NCBI GenBank assembly: GCA_958299035.1
Contig: CATQJL010000223.1
Location: 2,102,359 to 2,166,358 of the forward strand
Source of the DNA: Cylicocyclus nassatus
Lineage: Eukaryota > Nematoda > Chromadorea > Rhabditida > Strongylidae
Reading direction: 5' to 3'
DNA: 64,000 nucleotides
This document shows, piece by piece, positions 20,426-33,668 of the stretch; position 1 is the stretch's first letter; each line of letters opens with the position of its first letter. Below the pieces are notes generated by a model that made no database searches, had not been told where the DNA came from, and saw nothing but the letters and a program-made list of their open reading frames with translations. The position numbers and the translations under genes were made by a program.

Positions 20426-22017
20426 TTTACTTTTCGTTGATGATCGATATATTGGGTTGGTTATTAATTAATGCACGTTTTTCCTACATCTTTTTTCAAA
20501 CGCTAGTTTTCAATCAAAAAACGTTTTTCTCCAAAACCATCTGGATTATCGAAAGCTCGTTTCTTCTACTTTCAAACATAGACTTTCGTTTTCGGAGATC
20601 TTTGTTCAGACCGAAGTTCCGTGCCTTTAAATGTGACGAACTCAAACTTGAAAATTTTTCCTTTCATTCGACTTGCCGTAATTCCAAGAAAAATGCTCAA
20701 ATTTGTTTCAAAAAATATGTGATAATAATCGCGAGGATTTGTGCTACAAAATGCACCAAAGCTAAATTTTTTAGAAATTCTGAGCCGAGAAGCTTTGACT
20801 CAAACTTAGCTAAACGCTGGGAACTCGGAGCTTTATAAAATGCTTACTTGAGAAGCAATTACAGAACTTTCACTTGGTTTTGGTAGAGTAGACCAAGGAC
20901 TACTAATAGTAGGAAAACGGCAAAATTTTCGTGTTTTTGAAATAAGAAAAAATTGAAGGAATCCAAAAAATACAGATTTTTGCCTTCTCTAAAATGCAGG
21001 AGAAAATGGTAATTTTGCTTTCTTGGCAATATTTTTCCGCAGAAAAATTTTGGTAAAAGCCAAGTTCCACGCTACTACTGAACCGACCATCGGCTACTCA
21101 ATGGGCAAAGTTTGCTCCAATTTAGTTCTTTTGAGAGTAAGTTATGCTCCTTTTAAACTGGGACTTTCCGGAAAAAACTTTCGGTAAATTTTGAGCCGTA
21201 AAATCTTTCCCGTCATGAATGCAATCAAGCAAAAGTATACGTTGTATAGCTAAAAGTCTGCTGTCTACAATAGTTTTTGTTGCGTTCAGAAAGATTGTTT
21301 TGAAAAGAATTATCTTTATTAGAAGTGGAAGTTGAGAAAACCTGCATTAATTATGAACCAATCTGACATTTCATCGTTTTCTTTGCACATTTTGAGCTAC
21401 AAGACTCGAAGCTGGCGCAGAAGTTAGAGGTGGCATCGGAACAGAGAGATGTTTCACGGAAATAGAGCGTGGTGGTTTCTATTATAATGTACTGGCAAAG
21501 CCGAGCGGAGCCGGGTATGTCAGCTAGTTCCATATAAAAGTCATAGAAATCACTGAGCTCTCGCGACATATGGAGTGCAGGGAGCTCTAATAAACTTTGC
21601 GAAATCACTGTTATCGATTGATAAACTTCAACCTTAGCAATTGATAGACACGCTTTCACACCACAAAACCCGATTCTTGATGTCACGAAGTCCTGGTCTA
21701 TATTTATCACATTGCCTACATGATATTACTGCCTTGCTCTGTTTTTCTAGTGTTAGCTTGTGCCTAGAGTTTCCCTGTAGGAGGCGCTATATAACTGCGA
21801 TGATGCACATTTTGAATTTTATCTGCGTGGAGAGTTGGGATGAAGTCCTGGTATAGCCATTCTTCTATTCGTATTCGAGGGGACACCACATATAAATCGG
21901 AGAATGTAGGGGCTCCGTCTGTGGGAGCCCATCTATAATACTTCCCGGACTTGTTTTTTTTTTAGTTCAGGCCTCGCAATTTCTCCTCTTTCTCCCTTCT
22001 CATTTTTTCCCTCTCTT
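20426..22017. other. Gene-poor stretch, unit 1
   Basis: A+T-rich. A 119-codon minus-strand frame (21710-21351) starts with GTG and has a Cys-rich end ('SFESCSSKCAKKTMKCQ'); coding status unknown. Inside it, GCTGACATACCCGGCTCC on the minus strand near 21510 resembles a motif common in dispersed retroelement tails, which I note only as an impression. A 133-codon plus-strand frame at 20437-20838 is rich in Phe, Lys and Ser and probably not a gene. Confidence 0.3.
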
Positions 22018-22834
22018 TATTAGGTTGGAAACTAAGTTTTGCAACTGGTCTCATAACTTCCCTCTTACTCAACATGGCGCACTCAAATTTTGCCACTGCG
22101 TTGGTTACCACGTAAACTACAAGCGCAGCTGCTGCCTATCAAATTCTGACGTCGCAGTGAGGGTTACAGGGTAGGTGCATGGTATGAAGGGGAAAAATAC
22201 AAAGTTTGACGGACTTGGCTGAGACTTGGCACGGGGGTGTTATCCGACATGCTGATCACGAAAACGATAGTGAAGTTGTGTGATAAGGGCTTTTTTGTAG
22301 GATTACTGTAGGTGTACGATATGGGGTCTCACCCTAAACAAGGAAAATGTCGTTGATTCAACAAATGAATGTGATATTCGTGTTTGGCAGGTCAAATGAC
22401 CTTACTATGCAAAGTCTCGGCGGATTTTGAGCTTCGGACTTCTTAGTCATTGACGGTCGTCCCCAGCAGCTCTTGCGTACATCGACTCGTTCGACTTTAT
22501 GAGGACGCCAAATCTCGACATGTCATTATAGTTTGTTTCTTTCTTAATAGGCCAAAGGAGTCAACCTCCAGCATTAATATGTAGACGAATCCGGATTTCC
22601 GTGCATGGTCTAGGCTGCCAAAGGCTTCATTTTAGCTTTAAACCCCAAAAATTCTCAAATTTCACTAGTTTTCGAAAAACGCCTTAAACTCTTCTATTTC
22701 GTGTCAAAATCTAGACAACTTGTGCTCACTTGAAGCTCACATTGCCTTCTACATAATGCCAAAGTTTGAGTGCGTCATATCCAAAGAGAGTGGAGTTATG
22801 AGACGAGTTGCAAAACTTAGTTTCCAGCCTAATA
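22018..22834. mobile_element. Mariner-like element 'F', 817 bp, unit 1
   Basis: The left end TA-TTAGGTTGGAAACTAAG mirrors the right end CTTAGTTTCCAGCCTAA-TA. The match continues about 45 bases inward (TTTTGCAACT...CTCATAACT). TA flanks and TTAGGTTG ends place it with elements D and E. No transposase motif seen. Confidence 0.8.
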
Positions 22835-23359
22835 TTACTGCAGCACGTGTGATAGTTAACCGGCGGCCATCTGGACCGGGTGAGGGGCTAGAAACGGCTA
22901 AAAGGGGGTAAATAGTGTTAGGAAAACGCAATTTTTGCTTATTTTTCCTTCTTTTTCTTATTTTCGCTTATTTTCCTTAATTTTGATCGTGGTGTGAGGT
23001 AGAACACGGGCGGAGCTTGTTTGGAAGAGTTTTAGCTGTTCAAAAGCGCTGAAAGTGGGGTTATTTTTACTTTTTCGAATTTTTCGCTTAGTTTCTCGCT
23101 CATTCTCTAGAGCTGGGAGGAAAAGGGGGTGGAGCTTCATTTGAAGGCGTTTGGGTGAAGTAGGCGGGCTTTAGACGGTGGATCAAGAGTTTTGCGTGGG
23201 TTGATGGGGAGGTGGTGGCGCTCACAGTGGGAAAGTTGTGGCCGTTCAAAGAGAAGTGAGCGGGGCTTGCGGTTGAGTGGGCGGAGTTTGGGAGTTGGTG
23301 AAGTCTTGGGGATCAAAATCTTGGCTATGAGTGTCAAAAATTTGGCGAAATCAAAGTTG
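22835..23359. other. Unit tail before the junction minisatellite
   Basis: Purine-rich on the plus strand with GGGCGGAGCTT-type motifs recurring at 23009, 23126, 23257 and 23280 (variants). These resemble the CCGCCCAC motif seen elsewhere in the unit. No gene seen. Counterpart at 45869-46393. Confidence 0.4.
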
Positions 23360-23705
23360 AGGTTGCGAAATCTCCAAATTCTCCAAATCTCCGAGTTTAT
23401 CGATTTTCGAGATTTTGAACCCTCCAAAATGTCGGTTTTATCGATTTTTGACGATTTTCGGGATTTCACAATCTCGAGGAATATCGATTTTTGCCGATTT
23501 TCGTGAATTTGAACCCTCCAAAATGTTTTTATCGATTTTTGATGATTTTCGGGATTTCGCAACTTCGAGAATACCAATTTTATCAATTTTGCCGATATTC
23601 GGGATTTTAAAACCCTTTAAAATGTCAGCTTTTATCGATTTTCTCGATTTTTGAGGTTTTGGTTTCTCATTAACCTCTAAAATATCGATTTTATCGCTTT
23701 TTAGC
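23360..23705. repeat. Minisatellite at unit 1/unit 2 junction
   Basis: Same degenerate block as at the window start, here seen with its left flank. It is the natural candidate for the sequence in which unequal exchange created or expanded the array. Confidence 0.85.
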
Positions 23706-24030
23706 TGTTGACTGTAAGCTCCGCCCACTTCCAATGCCTGTCCCTGCTGTTGGCGTTCATCGTACCTTGCTCGATATCGCAAACGATCATGAACGAACTG
23801 GAGGTTTCCCACGATCTTGGGTGCGATAGGGCTGATTTTTTGTGTGGGGAACATGGTAAGGTTTTTTACAATATGGTAGGGTTTCGTCGAACAAAGCAGC
23901 ATCAAGCATTTCTGTGATGGCAGCGTATTTATAGACATTCTATTTAAAATCTCCACGCACAAATCGGGAACTAAAACATGCGCTTTTCTTAGAACATGTT
24001 CGAGTCCATGGAAAGCTCCAATCTCTTTTC

Positions 24031-24868
24031 AACCGATTCCGATTGTTAGTTGTAAGAGTTGATATCTGCAACCGTTAACGAAAATCTCACGCACCGTGTT
24101 CCTGATGTCGCACGACACTAAGAACAATTCTTCTTTATTTTGAAGGTAAAGTTTAGCGCGTTGTATGTCTTTGCCTCGGGCGCCTTGATTGATTGACCTT
24201 CTCACTTGCATCTTGAGGCCGATGAGTGAACGCATCTTACGCGAGCGTCTGTCGTAAGTTTGGATCGTCATCATTGTCATCATTCTCTCGTTCTTGGTAA
24301 CCTACCTCGCCCGCTAGACCCTCTCCATTTGTCCTGTCAGCAGAGGTTCCCCCAAAATTAAAAGTTTTTGCTCTATCACTGTTTTCAATGGTTTGAGTAG
24401 TCACAAGAAATGGCTTGTTGGGGTCAAAGGCGACGATTTCGCCTTCCCCGAACGCTGCTTGGGAGTTCAAAAGCAAGCATCTATTGGATACATTAAGTTG
24501 GTCACCCTGCTTCCCTTGCTTTAAAAGTGCAAGGTCATCTTTGGTTAGCGAACAGCCCCATATGCCCTTTCCAACATCAGGAAAACTCTATATAACCTCT
24601 CGGCTAATTGGATGGGATCTCTTCAAACTTCATACGCATGCGAGTTACACGGTATTCTTTTGCGTTGGCTTTCTAATAAGGGTCAATTTGACTGCACTTC
24701 TGCTAGGCGCACATGCATGCAGAAATGCAAAGCGTCTTCGCGAACAATACCCTGAATTACGTAAGCCAACAATGCTAGATTGTAGTGATAAGAGAAAGTG
24801 TTTGGATTCTTCTATGTTCTCAACTGCAGCTGATTTTGGACGTTCAATTTGCTTCAGATTTTTTGAAC
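24031..24868 (-). CDS. Partial unknown multi-exon gene, unit 2 copy
   Basis: Same exon arrangement as the unit 1 copy: first exon 24868-24651, second 24587-24241, with the same splice borders and no disruptive change seen. A 65-codon upstream minus-strand frame at 24919-25116 is longer than in unit 1 because of a nearby base change, but it ends in a stop before any workable donor. Confidence 0.5.
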
Positions 24869-25947
24869 CTAGACTTTGGAACTTGTAGGTCTAGGTTCTT
24901 ACAGTTAGTTGCTCTCTGCTAGTTGCTAAAGACTTCATTACTATCCGCGACATTACAACATATAAGGAAAAATCCATTCCAAACTTTTGAATCTAGAGCT
25001 ACGACAAGGCTAGTGAGAGGAGTGTTAATGGCAAATAGCAGCCAGCAAGTAAGATGTCTAAACTCGCCGTAACGTCTCTGTAGATAAATTGAACACATAT
25101 TGAACACATTTTTCAAAACTTCAGTTTTGCTGTTTGGTCGAATTTATCCAACAGAATTAACATCACGACGCCTCCATTTTCCTCAAAGCAAAGCGAAAAT
25201 AGTCTAAAGCATTTCCTGCAGCACCAAATATCATGTGTTTCCCTATCTCAGCTAGAAGTCTTACCCTAGACTGAATCCGTAGAATTTCACAATTGAGATT
25301 AGCCTATTGTTAATACCACCGTTATACGAAGTGTGCGCCCAAAAGAAATTGTCGGACTAATCGTAATCAAATGACGAGGACGGACATTGATATTGCTTTG
25401 AGAACAGACGGAAAAGGTATCCAATATTAGCAGCTCAAACAGTTTTATGAACGCGCGAAGTCAGCAAAGATAGAATTCAGTATTTGTTTTTGTGAACAGA
25501 AAGAGTAGAAATGAATAATAATAAACGAGTGGTCATGCTAGACTGGTTAAAGACATACATAGAGTGTCCCAAAAAGATATGCCTACTGTTTGATTGCGAA
25601 TAATTCTCTCAATGAAGTCTTTCGACAAGCTTTGGGCACCGTTTTGTAGAGGAGCTGGCTTCAACTTGGATCACATATGGTGCAAATCAAAAAATCCCTT
25701 TTCAGTACCGTGGCATTACGGTAAAAACTTGCAGCATATGGCACTGTGAAATGCGTGAAAAAAAATAAAAAAAAACCGAAAACTTGTGTAACAAGGAATT
25801 CCGATGTAGGTAGGCCTACATCGGAATTTGCGCAGACCAACATAACGGGATTACAAAGCATAGTGGTGAAATAGAAAGGCGGTGAAAAGGAACAGCTTTG
25901 GGTAAGCTTTTTGAAGCTTGACTCAATCTATAAAGGTAGACTTTCAG

Positions 25948-27331
25948 ATAGGCTCCTACCCTTACCCGAAAACGCGAGCCTGTCAGAAAACGGCACACGG
26001 AGGAAATTATTTTGTGTTGGACAGGAAGTCGAAGAAATGGATCGACTACTACCTAAAATTGAGAGATTTGTGAGATGATCCACGAAACTCATTTTTGCAT
26101 GTCAATCTCCATATGATTATTTATTTAGTGTGATACAGCAGAACAATGTGCCAGAGTTGAAGAATCCAGATTCGCCATTTTTTATCCAGTACAAAGGAGA
26201 ACCTGTACAGTATTACAATGTTCAGCGTATAATGAAACAATTTTTACGCGACAGCGGCTACGCAGAGTTGAACCTTTCATGTAACGTGGTGAGCAAGTTA
26301 TTTTATAAATTTCTGGACTCTAATAATCGCATTTCTATCGTAATTTAAACGAGACACGCTATTGCTTCTGAGCAGTACAGCGATTACTTTCGTAAAAAAT
26401 CCGAAAATTTCGAAGGAGCTGGTGAGCATATGACGCTACTTGCGGGTAAGGCAAAAATATTTTTCCTTGTTGACGCAGTGGTTTCTAGGTTTAGCGAACA
26501 CATATAGCAAAAAATAAGTTAGAATTCGCAGTAGAAGTACTTGAGGACACAAATTTATCAAACATCCTGTAAATGCCTGATTGATCTTAAAAATTGGGTC
26601 ACACCTCTTCAATCGAGATGAAATGCTTATTAGAGTAGGATCGACTACAATCTCTTTCAACAATATTAGCAATATTCTCCGTTCAAATGTTGAATTGCAG
26701 CACATTCGAAAAGGACACAGCTGACTTCGTATCAAGATTCGTACATGACCAGTTGCGCCTACGGTTATCTAAAGGTGCGGGAAATGGCTCTAAGACAGGA
26801 GGCCGACAATCAGGATGTAATTCGGCGAGTGCGGCAGAAGTTCAAGCTTGCAAAGTAAGTGGTATTACGGTTAGGAAAATACTCGCTGCGTGTAATTTCT
26901 TTAATTCAGCCTGGGAATGCGTCGAAAAGGAGCTGTACCTGGTCTGCTCGCTGATGAGCCTGAATTAAAGGACTTTGACGACGATGTGTTTCTACCATCT
27001 AACAGAGAAGAAGATCCCACTACAATTGCATTGGAGGAGCAATCCGGCCCATCTAATCGCACTGGTACGTAACGCATTAGCTTTTTGAAGTCAACCGAAA
27101 TCAGGCTGATAAACATTGCAGTTTTTATCTACCACACTAAAACAATCTATTACAGATTCAACTCGACGAAGGTCAGGATCGCCATTGGCCGTCGAAGGAT
27201 CACCAAAAAAACGTCCCAAGAAGAGCAACGTTAAGAAAGAATCAGGTGAAAAGAAGTCGAATGCACCATTCAAGGAATCCGAGAAACTGCCACGGATAGT
27301 GATTGATAGCTCCGATGAAAGCAATCTATGA
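25948..27331 (+). CDS. Tyrosine-recombinase-like protein, unit 2 copy
   Basis: Exons are offset by 23455 from the unit 1 copy (25948-26069, 26129-26288, 26349-26445, 26701-26854, 26910-27064, 27156-27331). The same AA in place of AG is present at the 26347-26348 junction. I see no private frameshift or stop. Confidence 0.55.
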
Positions 27332-30300
27332 CATCTTCAATTTATGTTGCATATTGAATACTTACGTTTATACTATATGTATGTGTGCATTTTATGTGAT
27401 TTTTCAAGTTACGGATAAAAATCTACAATAGTCACTTACGCATGTTTTAATTAAAAACGTTATACGAATGTTCCATTAATCAAAATAAGCTTAAAATTTC
27501 CTGATCCTCTATTTTCCTTACTCCGATCTTTTATTAAATTTAGGAATTTTTTTACGAAGCATGAGGACATCGGTTTTTAACACTCAGGAAAATCACATTA
27601 ATCCTATACTCTACTTACCATATCAAAACTTAATCATGCGCTGAAGGCTCTTCTTCTTTATCTCTCAAACGCTCTAATGTTTTTTCGCTCTAATGTTTTT
27701 CCCTGTTTTGAAACAATCAAGATTTTTGAAGTTTCGCAGCGGTTGAAGTCCTGTACTCACAACAAACCACTTTAAACTTACTTTGGAAAACCCTAGACAC
27801 CTTGTTCAAGCCCCATACACTTGAAACTTTTTTGCTTTATCTTTTCGACACTCACCTGTCTTTCTAAACTTCAAAAATCCACAGTTTTTCAAATTCTCGC
27901 GACATGCGAGCATTCAACACCCTTCAGAAACCACTTTGAACATTTTTTAAGAAACTTGAATACCTTAAATGAGGTTCTAACATGCCTAAACACCTTTCAC
28001 TATATCCCTCCAACACTCATCTACTTTTCTGGGCCTTCTAAAAAAATCCTAGGGATTTTAAAATCTCTAAACATACGAGCATTCAAAATTCCTCAAAAAC
28101 CACTTCAAACATTTTTTAAAACCTCAAGTAACTCAACTAAGGTCTTCAGATGCTCTGATACCTTCTATCTTGTCCTTCCCAGCATCCTCCATTTTTTTCC
28201 GATTTTTTAAAAAAAATTTCGAAATTTTGGTTCGTCACTTACATAGTAATACGTGATTTTTTCACTCCCAATGTATTCGCGTAGACCAGCCAAAATACAC
28301 CATTAAAGGCTGTGCAATATATTGCACGCCGATACAATATATTGCAAAATCTCTTATTTATCGGGTGAGACTCGCTGGAAAATAGAATAATCTCACCCAA
28401 GGAACTTCTCCCCGCCGTACTGGGCCCCCCATCAATCCCTGCCCCTCGGGCCAACTTTCCCCGGAGCAGCTTGACCTGAAGAATTTTCTGGTTATAGTCC
28501 CGCCCCCTTAGCTCCGCCCACTCTCGAGTTATGGCGCGCATTTGAACCAACATTTCCAGAACACGCTCCAGAATGATCCTAAAGTTCCGAAAAAATTATG
28601 GCGTAGTCAGACACAGACTAGATGTATGTGTGCAAAATTGCAGACCCCCAGCTTTACCGTAACCCGAAATCTGAAAAACCAATTTTTTGCCAAATTTCAA
28701 AAAAACCGATTTTCTTAAATTCATTCATAATTCACCAAAAGCTGGCATTGAATAGTCCAGCTCGAGAAAACACCTGTGCAGTTTTTTCCATTTTTTAAGT
28801 TGTTCAAACATGCTTTTTCGAATATCGAAAATAAAAATCAATTTTTTTCCGAAAATAATAAATTGCTTTAGAATCATCGGAATTGGCTCAATTTCGAAAC
28901 ACAGGTAAAGCCTATAAACTACAATTTATAAAAGAAATTTTAGGCTTTTCACTCCTCCCAATCGCAAGATCCAGGATGAACGCTATCGCTCGCTATGTGT
29001 CCCATGGCTCCCAAAGGGAGCAATGGCTCACAGCACTTATCTGCTGTACGCCATGGCACCCAAGTGTGAGCGATGGCCCCCCAGGCACATAACCATTGAA
29101 ACTAAAGAAGTAGGAAGACAAGGGAGGAATTCCCAGAAATTTTCAAGTTCTTATCATGCAAGTCGTAAGGCAATGCGCACATCAAATTATGACTGGACCA
29201 AATATGTTTATGGTGGTGACTTACAGTAGGTAGATGCAGTAAAGGGCAATCTTTTTTATGACTTCTTATCAGGAGAAGAGTTTTATGGATCCAAAAACAA
29301 AGTGCAAAAGCCGTTGAGATAGATTCTGAAGATGTGCAGATCCATTCTAGAGCATACGTATGTCCCACAACCACTTAGCGGTCATCGATTTAAGCAGTTA
29401 CTATTATAGTTCCCTCATCTTAATCTGCTTGCTCTTGTTTGCTACAAAGTAATGAAGCACTTCCAAAATCAGTGAAAGTCGAACACTGCTGCGGCAAACC
29501 CGTGATGCGAGGATTCAAAAGAAGAGCATTCAATACGACCTCCTATTAAAAAACTTGTGCAATCAGCTGTGCAAAGAACTCAGTACATTTGTATAAAAGG
29601 TGGAACATATAAAAAGGCTCTTCGCAGGCGGGGCAGTCATTACCTCTTTATTTCCTCCTTGTTTTAAGCGATAATACCTGTTTCAGAATTGGAACAGGTA
29701 CTGATGCAATTCGTGCATCTTGAACGGAGATGCTGCACTCTTGCGTCGGTACCTTGTGCCTTAGTGCCCTAGGAGCGACACCGCTCCAGAATATTGCATC
29801 GCAAGATATAGCGTGCGATTTATGTATGCGATCTGAGTATGCGATTACAGCAATGGTTGGCGGTCAAGAATAACGATAGCTCTGCCAGCCGCTAGCTGCC
29901 AGCTGCTCGCGCGCGCAGAACAACCCACCCTCACCCGTGGTAAATTTCGACCCGCTTTAGGTGGAAATTGGATTGGCGAGCGTCCGCTTCGCAATGGCTC
30001 GCGCCGTTTCGCAATTACAATATACTATATCGTGCAGAGAAACCCGAGTCTTCGTCTCTCCTTCTTTGTAGTCTTTGCTTGGTAAAATGCCGGCGCTATG
30101 CGGTCGGAAGCCTTCAGCGACGCGCACGCGTTGCTCCACGTAATATGTTTCTCCTAATCCGGATTGTCTTTTCATTGAAGTTCGTTTTCTACACCAATCA
30201 TAGAAGCGTATACATATTTCACATGCCGACTTGAGCTCAAAACCTTTCCATTGCCTGTTTATGGCGATGCAATTGCTGATCATTCATTGGTCAGTGCATT

Positions 30301-30369
30301 GATTTGACCAATAGCCGAATGAGTGAACCGGAAGAACCGGTTAAACAGGATAAGTCTGGACCCTCCTCA
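27332..30369. other. Gene-poor stretch, unit 2
   Basis: Counterpart of 3877-6914 with the same repeats, palindromes and TAG-interrupted frame. It differs by scattered single bases, for example C to G near 28466. Confidence 0.35.
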
Positions 30370-30834
30370 CAAGGGAGGTCGGATCGGTCGAAGTGGCCTT
30401 TCCAAATGGGTCATAAACTATTTTGAAGAGCGTTTAACGCTAATTCCGAATCTGTCTTCGTCATGTGCCGAGCGCCTCTGGACGCCGAGTTATGAGCGTT
30501 CTTTGGGTTGAAAAATTAAATGCGTATCTAGAGCAAAATTGGTCAGAATTGCTCAAATGGTCCAGTGTTGGTTATCAAAGCACTCCATTTCAAAGGATAC
30601 CTTCTGTTCAAAACACTCATAGTACATGTTGCTTTATTTAGGTGCTAAAAAGCCCGTAATAGCTAATTTTACTTGAATTCTGCGTTCATTTTTCGCTCCG
30701 AAAAACATGTATAACTCGGCATGCAGGGGCGCTCGGCAGTTAATAAAATCAGATTCGGAATTAGCGTTTAACGCTTTTCAAAATGGTATAGACTCATTCG
30801 GAAAGGCCACTTCGACTAATCGGACTTCCCTTGT
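30370..30834. mobile_element. Inverted-repeat element, unit 2 copy
   Basis: Same element at the same place as in unit 1, so it inserted before the unit was amplified. Confidence 0.7.
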
Positions 30835-32215
30835 CAGTAACATCGGACGTGCGCAGCGCAATGGCCGTACGCGCATCCGACTCTCGCGACCATGCAGGCC
30901 CCTGTGCTAGTTATGCCTGATAGACAATTTATGTCATGCCTACGGTAGGCAAACGAAAACGTTGGGGGGGGGGAGAAGGCAATCGTGACGGAATTTAGAA
31001 GGGAGGTGTATTCGGCGGCTATATGCCACAGCTCTTGCCTGACCCTGGTTATCACTGCTGGTTAGAGTAAAAGCCGTCTGTTCTCTAAAAAAATGAAGTG
31101 GAGATTCATATGCGCCTCTCATATACGCTATACATACGCTGTATAGGCGTAAACTCTAAGCCCCGTCCACTTCTCATGCTCCTATATATCCGATACATGT
31201 ATACTTCCTTCCACTGACTTCATATAGCCTTTGTTAGGCTTTTCAGCATGTAATACTGCAGAATTGAAGAATTACGAACGACGTACGCTGTATAGGTGTA
31301 AACTATAAGCCTCGCCCACTTCTGATGCTCCTATATATCCAATATTTGTATATTTCCTTCCGCTCACTTCATTTACACTTTGAACAAGTTACAGATTTTT
31401 GAAAAATTCAACTTCAATAATGAAGAGCTGTCTTGTTGAGTCATCGATCAATTACCGGAGCGAGGGGTCGGCAAAAAAATGCATCATGCATCCATTTAAC
31501 CTATAACAGCTTACATTCCTTGATTTCTTCGTATGTGCCAAAACACCGCAACTACTAAATACTTTTCGAAATTCGTGTTTTCCATTCGTAGTAGCATAAC
31601 CACTAAGCATGGTTCGTTCCTAGGAGACCTTTTTCGTAATTTGGTGTAAATTTCTTGGTGACAAATCCCTGCCATTGTTTTCAATATTTATGAACTGCGA
31701 GAGGTGAAGCGTTGAAAAAATTTTAGAAACACTCACTTTCCATCGCAATAAAGTGGACTGTTCTCATTCTACTACTTACTCAGGTTATATTAGAGTTCTG
31801 ATTTCAAATACGAAACTCACACTTCGCCGAACGTCGAATTTTGGACTTGCGCAATTCAGCTCTATCCTCTACACAGTGACTCTGTGTAAGATGCTACAGT
31901 GAAACGACTTTGATTTCGTAAAAAGTTGTCCACAAGACCTATACTAGCAAAGTTTTGAGTTAGACCAAGGTTCCCCATTTTTTACCAAGAAACTGCTTGA
32001 AGTGTGAAGCCAGGGAAAACACAAAAACGATTCTCTCGAAAATTTGCTCATAGATGTAATGTAGTCTAAAGTGGGCATGCTCCTAATCTGTACTATCCTT
32101 CCTTTCTTTGAGCATCATAGAACTTTCTTGAAATGCTTTCAAACTGAGGGCTTAGCCGCGGACAGGAAGGGGGTGAATGTGTTTTTATAAACGAGTAGTC
32201 TGGAAGGTGTTGAAA
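30835..32215. other. Stretch before the 126-codon gene, unit 2
   Basis: As 7380-8760, with one extra G in the homopolymer near 30965 and one T fewer near 31563. No gene seen. Confidence 0.4.
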
Positions 32216-32596
32216 ATGGAGATGCTAACACTTGCGGAGATTTCTGATAGAGATTATCCATCGGAAGCGAATACATCCGAAAGGAGAGAAATATTGAAGA
32301 AATTCAGAGAGATTGCTGGAGATTTGCTGCGGGAGTTGCCTGATCCGCAGATCACCAGTATTCTCGCAGTAGCGTCTCACCTTGAGGATATAGAATTACG
32401 GCAGGCACTGAACATGCATTTCCCAAAGTTTACTTGCCATTTTGGGTGTTTGTCAAGAGGCCGATCTTTATTGCCACATGAACATCAGATAGCCACTTCA
32501 GAGCCATTTCAGTGTTCAAAATGTTTTAAAAGCCTTTCAAATTCCCAAAAAGGCGTAGAGGGGGTTTGCATAAGCTATTCAACCTTACTATCTTAA
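32216..32596 (+). CDS. Hypothetical 126-residue protein, unit 2 copy
   Basis: As the unit 1 copy, with one replacement: Arg to Lys inside the CxxC pair ('CSKC'). The Cys residues are kept. Confidence 0.4.
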   Translation: MEMLTLAEISDRDYPSEANTSERREILKKFREIAGDLLRELPDPQITSILAVASHLEDIELRQALNMHFPKFTCHFGCLSRGRSLLPHEHQIATSEPFQCSKCFKSLSNSQKGVEGVCISYSTLLS

Positions 32597-32925
32597 AATA
32601 GATCTAAAACAAAAATGTTGGGACCATGTATGCAGCTCAAAGGCAGCGTTCCTGCAAAATGATGGGTACTTGGACTTTACAGCATTGCAACGGCAGATCC
32701 CCACCTAATCTATCAGTAAAGTGTGAAGCAAAAAAGCACATCTAGAAAACCTGTAATCCACTCCAAAAGCTTTCCGAATCCCGCCCCTTCGTCCGGACCG
32801 CCCACGACGCAACTCGAAAAAAGCCCATTTTGGCCATTTTCAGGCGCACCAGAAATGGGTAAGGCATGCGAGAAAGCTTCGAAAAGGTGAAGAATAGGAA
32901 ATCAAATTTTTTCCGGGACATTGCT

Positions 32926-33342
32926 TTCAAAGGCAGCGACTCGGCGGAATGACATACTTCGGTTTATTCCATTCTCGGTTCTTCTGGATGAGCTAAGTCT
33001 TTAAAGCTGCAAAGCATAAACTGTGCTTTGCAGCTTCAAAAGGTATCCATAACCCGCTTTTCCAGACGTGAAAGGTGCTATTTGGGCGGACGGCGTATAT
33101 ATGCCCTCTAAAGCGCGATTGGCTCGTCTGTGGAGACACCGTAAACATCTCGGCGGCAATTGGATTATTGGCTCGACCAGCTACTTCGTGGCCCGCCCAA
33201 ATAGCACTTTTCAGGTTTGGAAAAAACGGGTTATTGATAATCTGCCGAAGCTGCAAAGCACAGCCTTGGACTTAGCTCATCTAGGGGAGCCGAGAACGAT
33301 ATATATCCCAAAGTTATCATTCTGCCGAGCCGCTGCCTTTAA
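32926..33342. mobile_element. TTAA MITE 'A', unit 2 copy
   Basis: Orthologous insertion. One private change (A to G near 33075) lies in the inverted arm. Confidence 0.75.
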
Positions 33343-33661
33343 GATAATCTCGTGGATATTCAAATCAATCAAGTTTGCGCACACATTGACTAATAACGTT
33401 GTAGGATGATTCTTCTTTAGCGAAAACAAATATGCATGTTTTGAAGCATTAACTATATTCATGGAGGCAAAAAAGTAAAAAAAAACATAGATTGACTATA
33501 TTGAAAGGGTTGGTGCTTCATCCATAGAACAACTCAGGCTGGAATGAGGGAAAAAAGAACTTGCTTTGAAATTTCAGATCCACAAAGGCGTATTATTTAA
33601 TATCAAAACGTATTTTGAAAACTAGCCAAATTTGTTCAAACAGATGTTCATTCATTAAAAG

Positions 33662-33667
33662 TTTCAG
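33662..33667 (+). promoter_or_regulatory. Probable spliced-leader acceptor, unit 2
   Basis: Identical TTTCAG, one base before the ATG at 33669. Confidence 0.55.
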
Positions 33668-33668
33668 G

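Larger units (their letters stand above)
1..23455. repeat. Tandem array unit 1 (23455 bp)
   Basis: Position 1 aligns with 23456 and 46489, and the order of all genes and repeats below recurs in the same orientation, so this is a direct head-to-tail repeat. Identity to units 2 and 3 is very high by eye, with only scattered single-base changes and one-base indels in homopolymers. Unit 1 alone carries a 419-bp TTAA-flanked insertion at 18727-19149. The start is set by the window edge, so the true unit boundary may lie elsewhere in the minisatellite. Confidence 0.97.

Noticed and set aside
20437..20838. 133-codon plus-strand frame after the GC island
   Set aside because: A+T-rich composition with Phe/Lys/Ser bias, no recognisable motif and no splice support.
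23438..23962. 174-codon minus-strand frame across the unit 1/unit 2 junction
   Set aside because: It reads through the minisatellite as a Lys/Ser/Ile repeat and is open only because of base changes in unit 2; no splice or start support.
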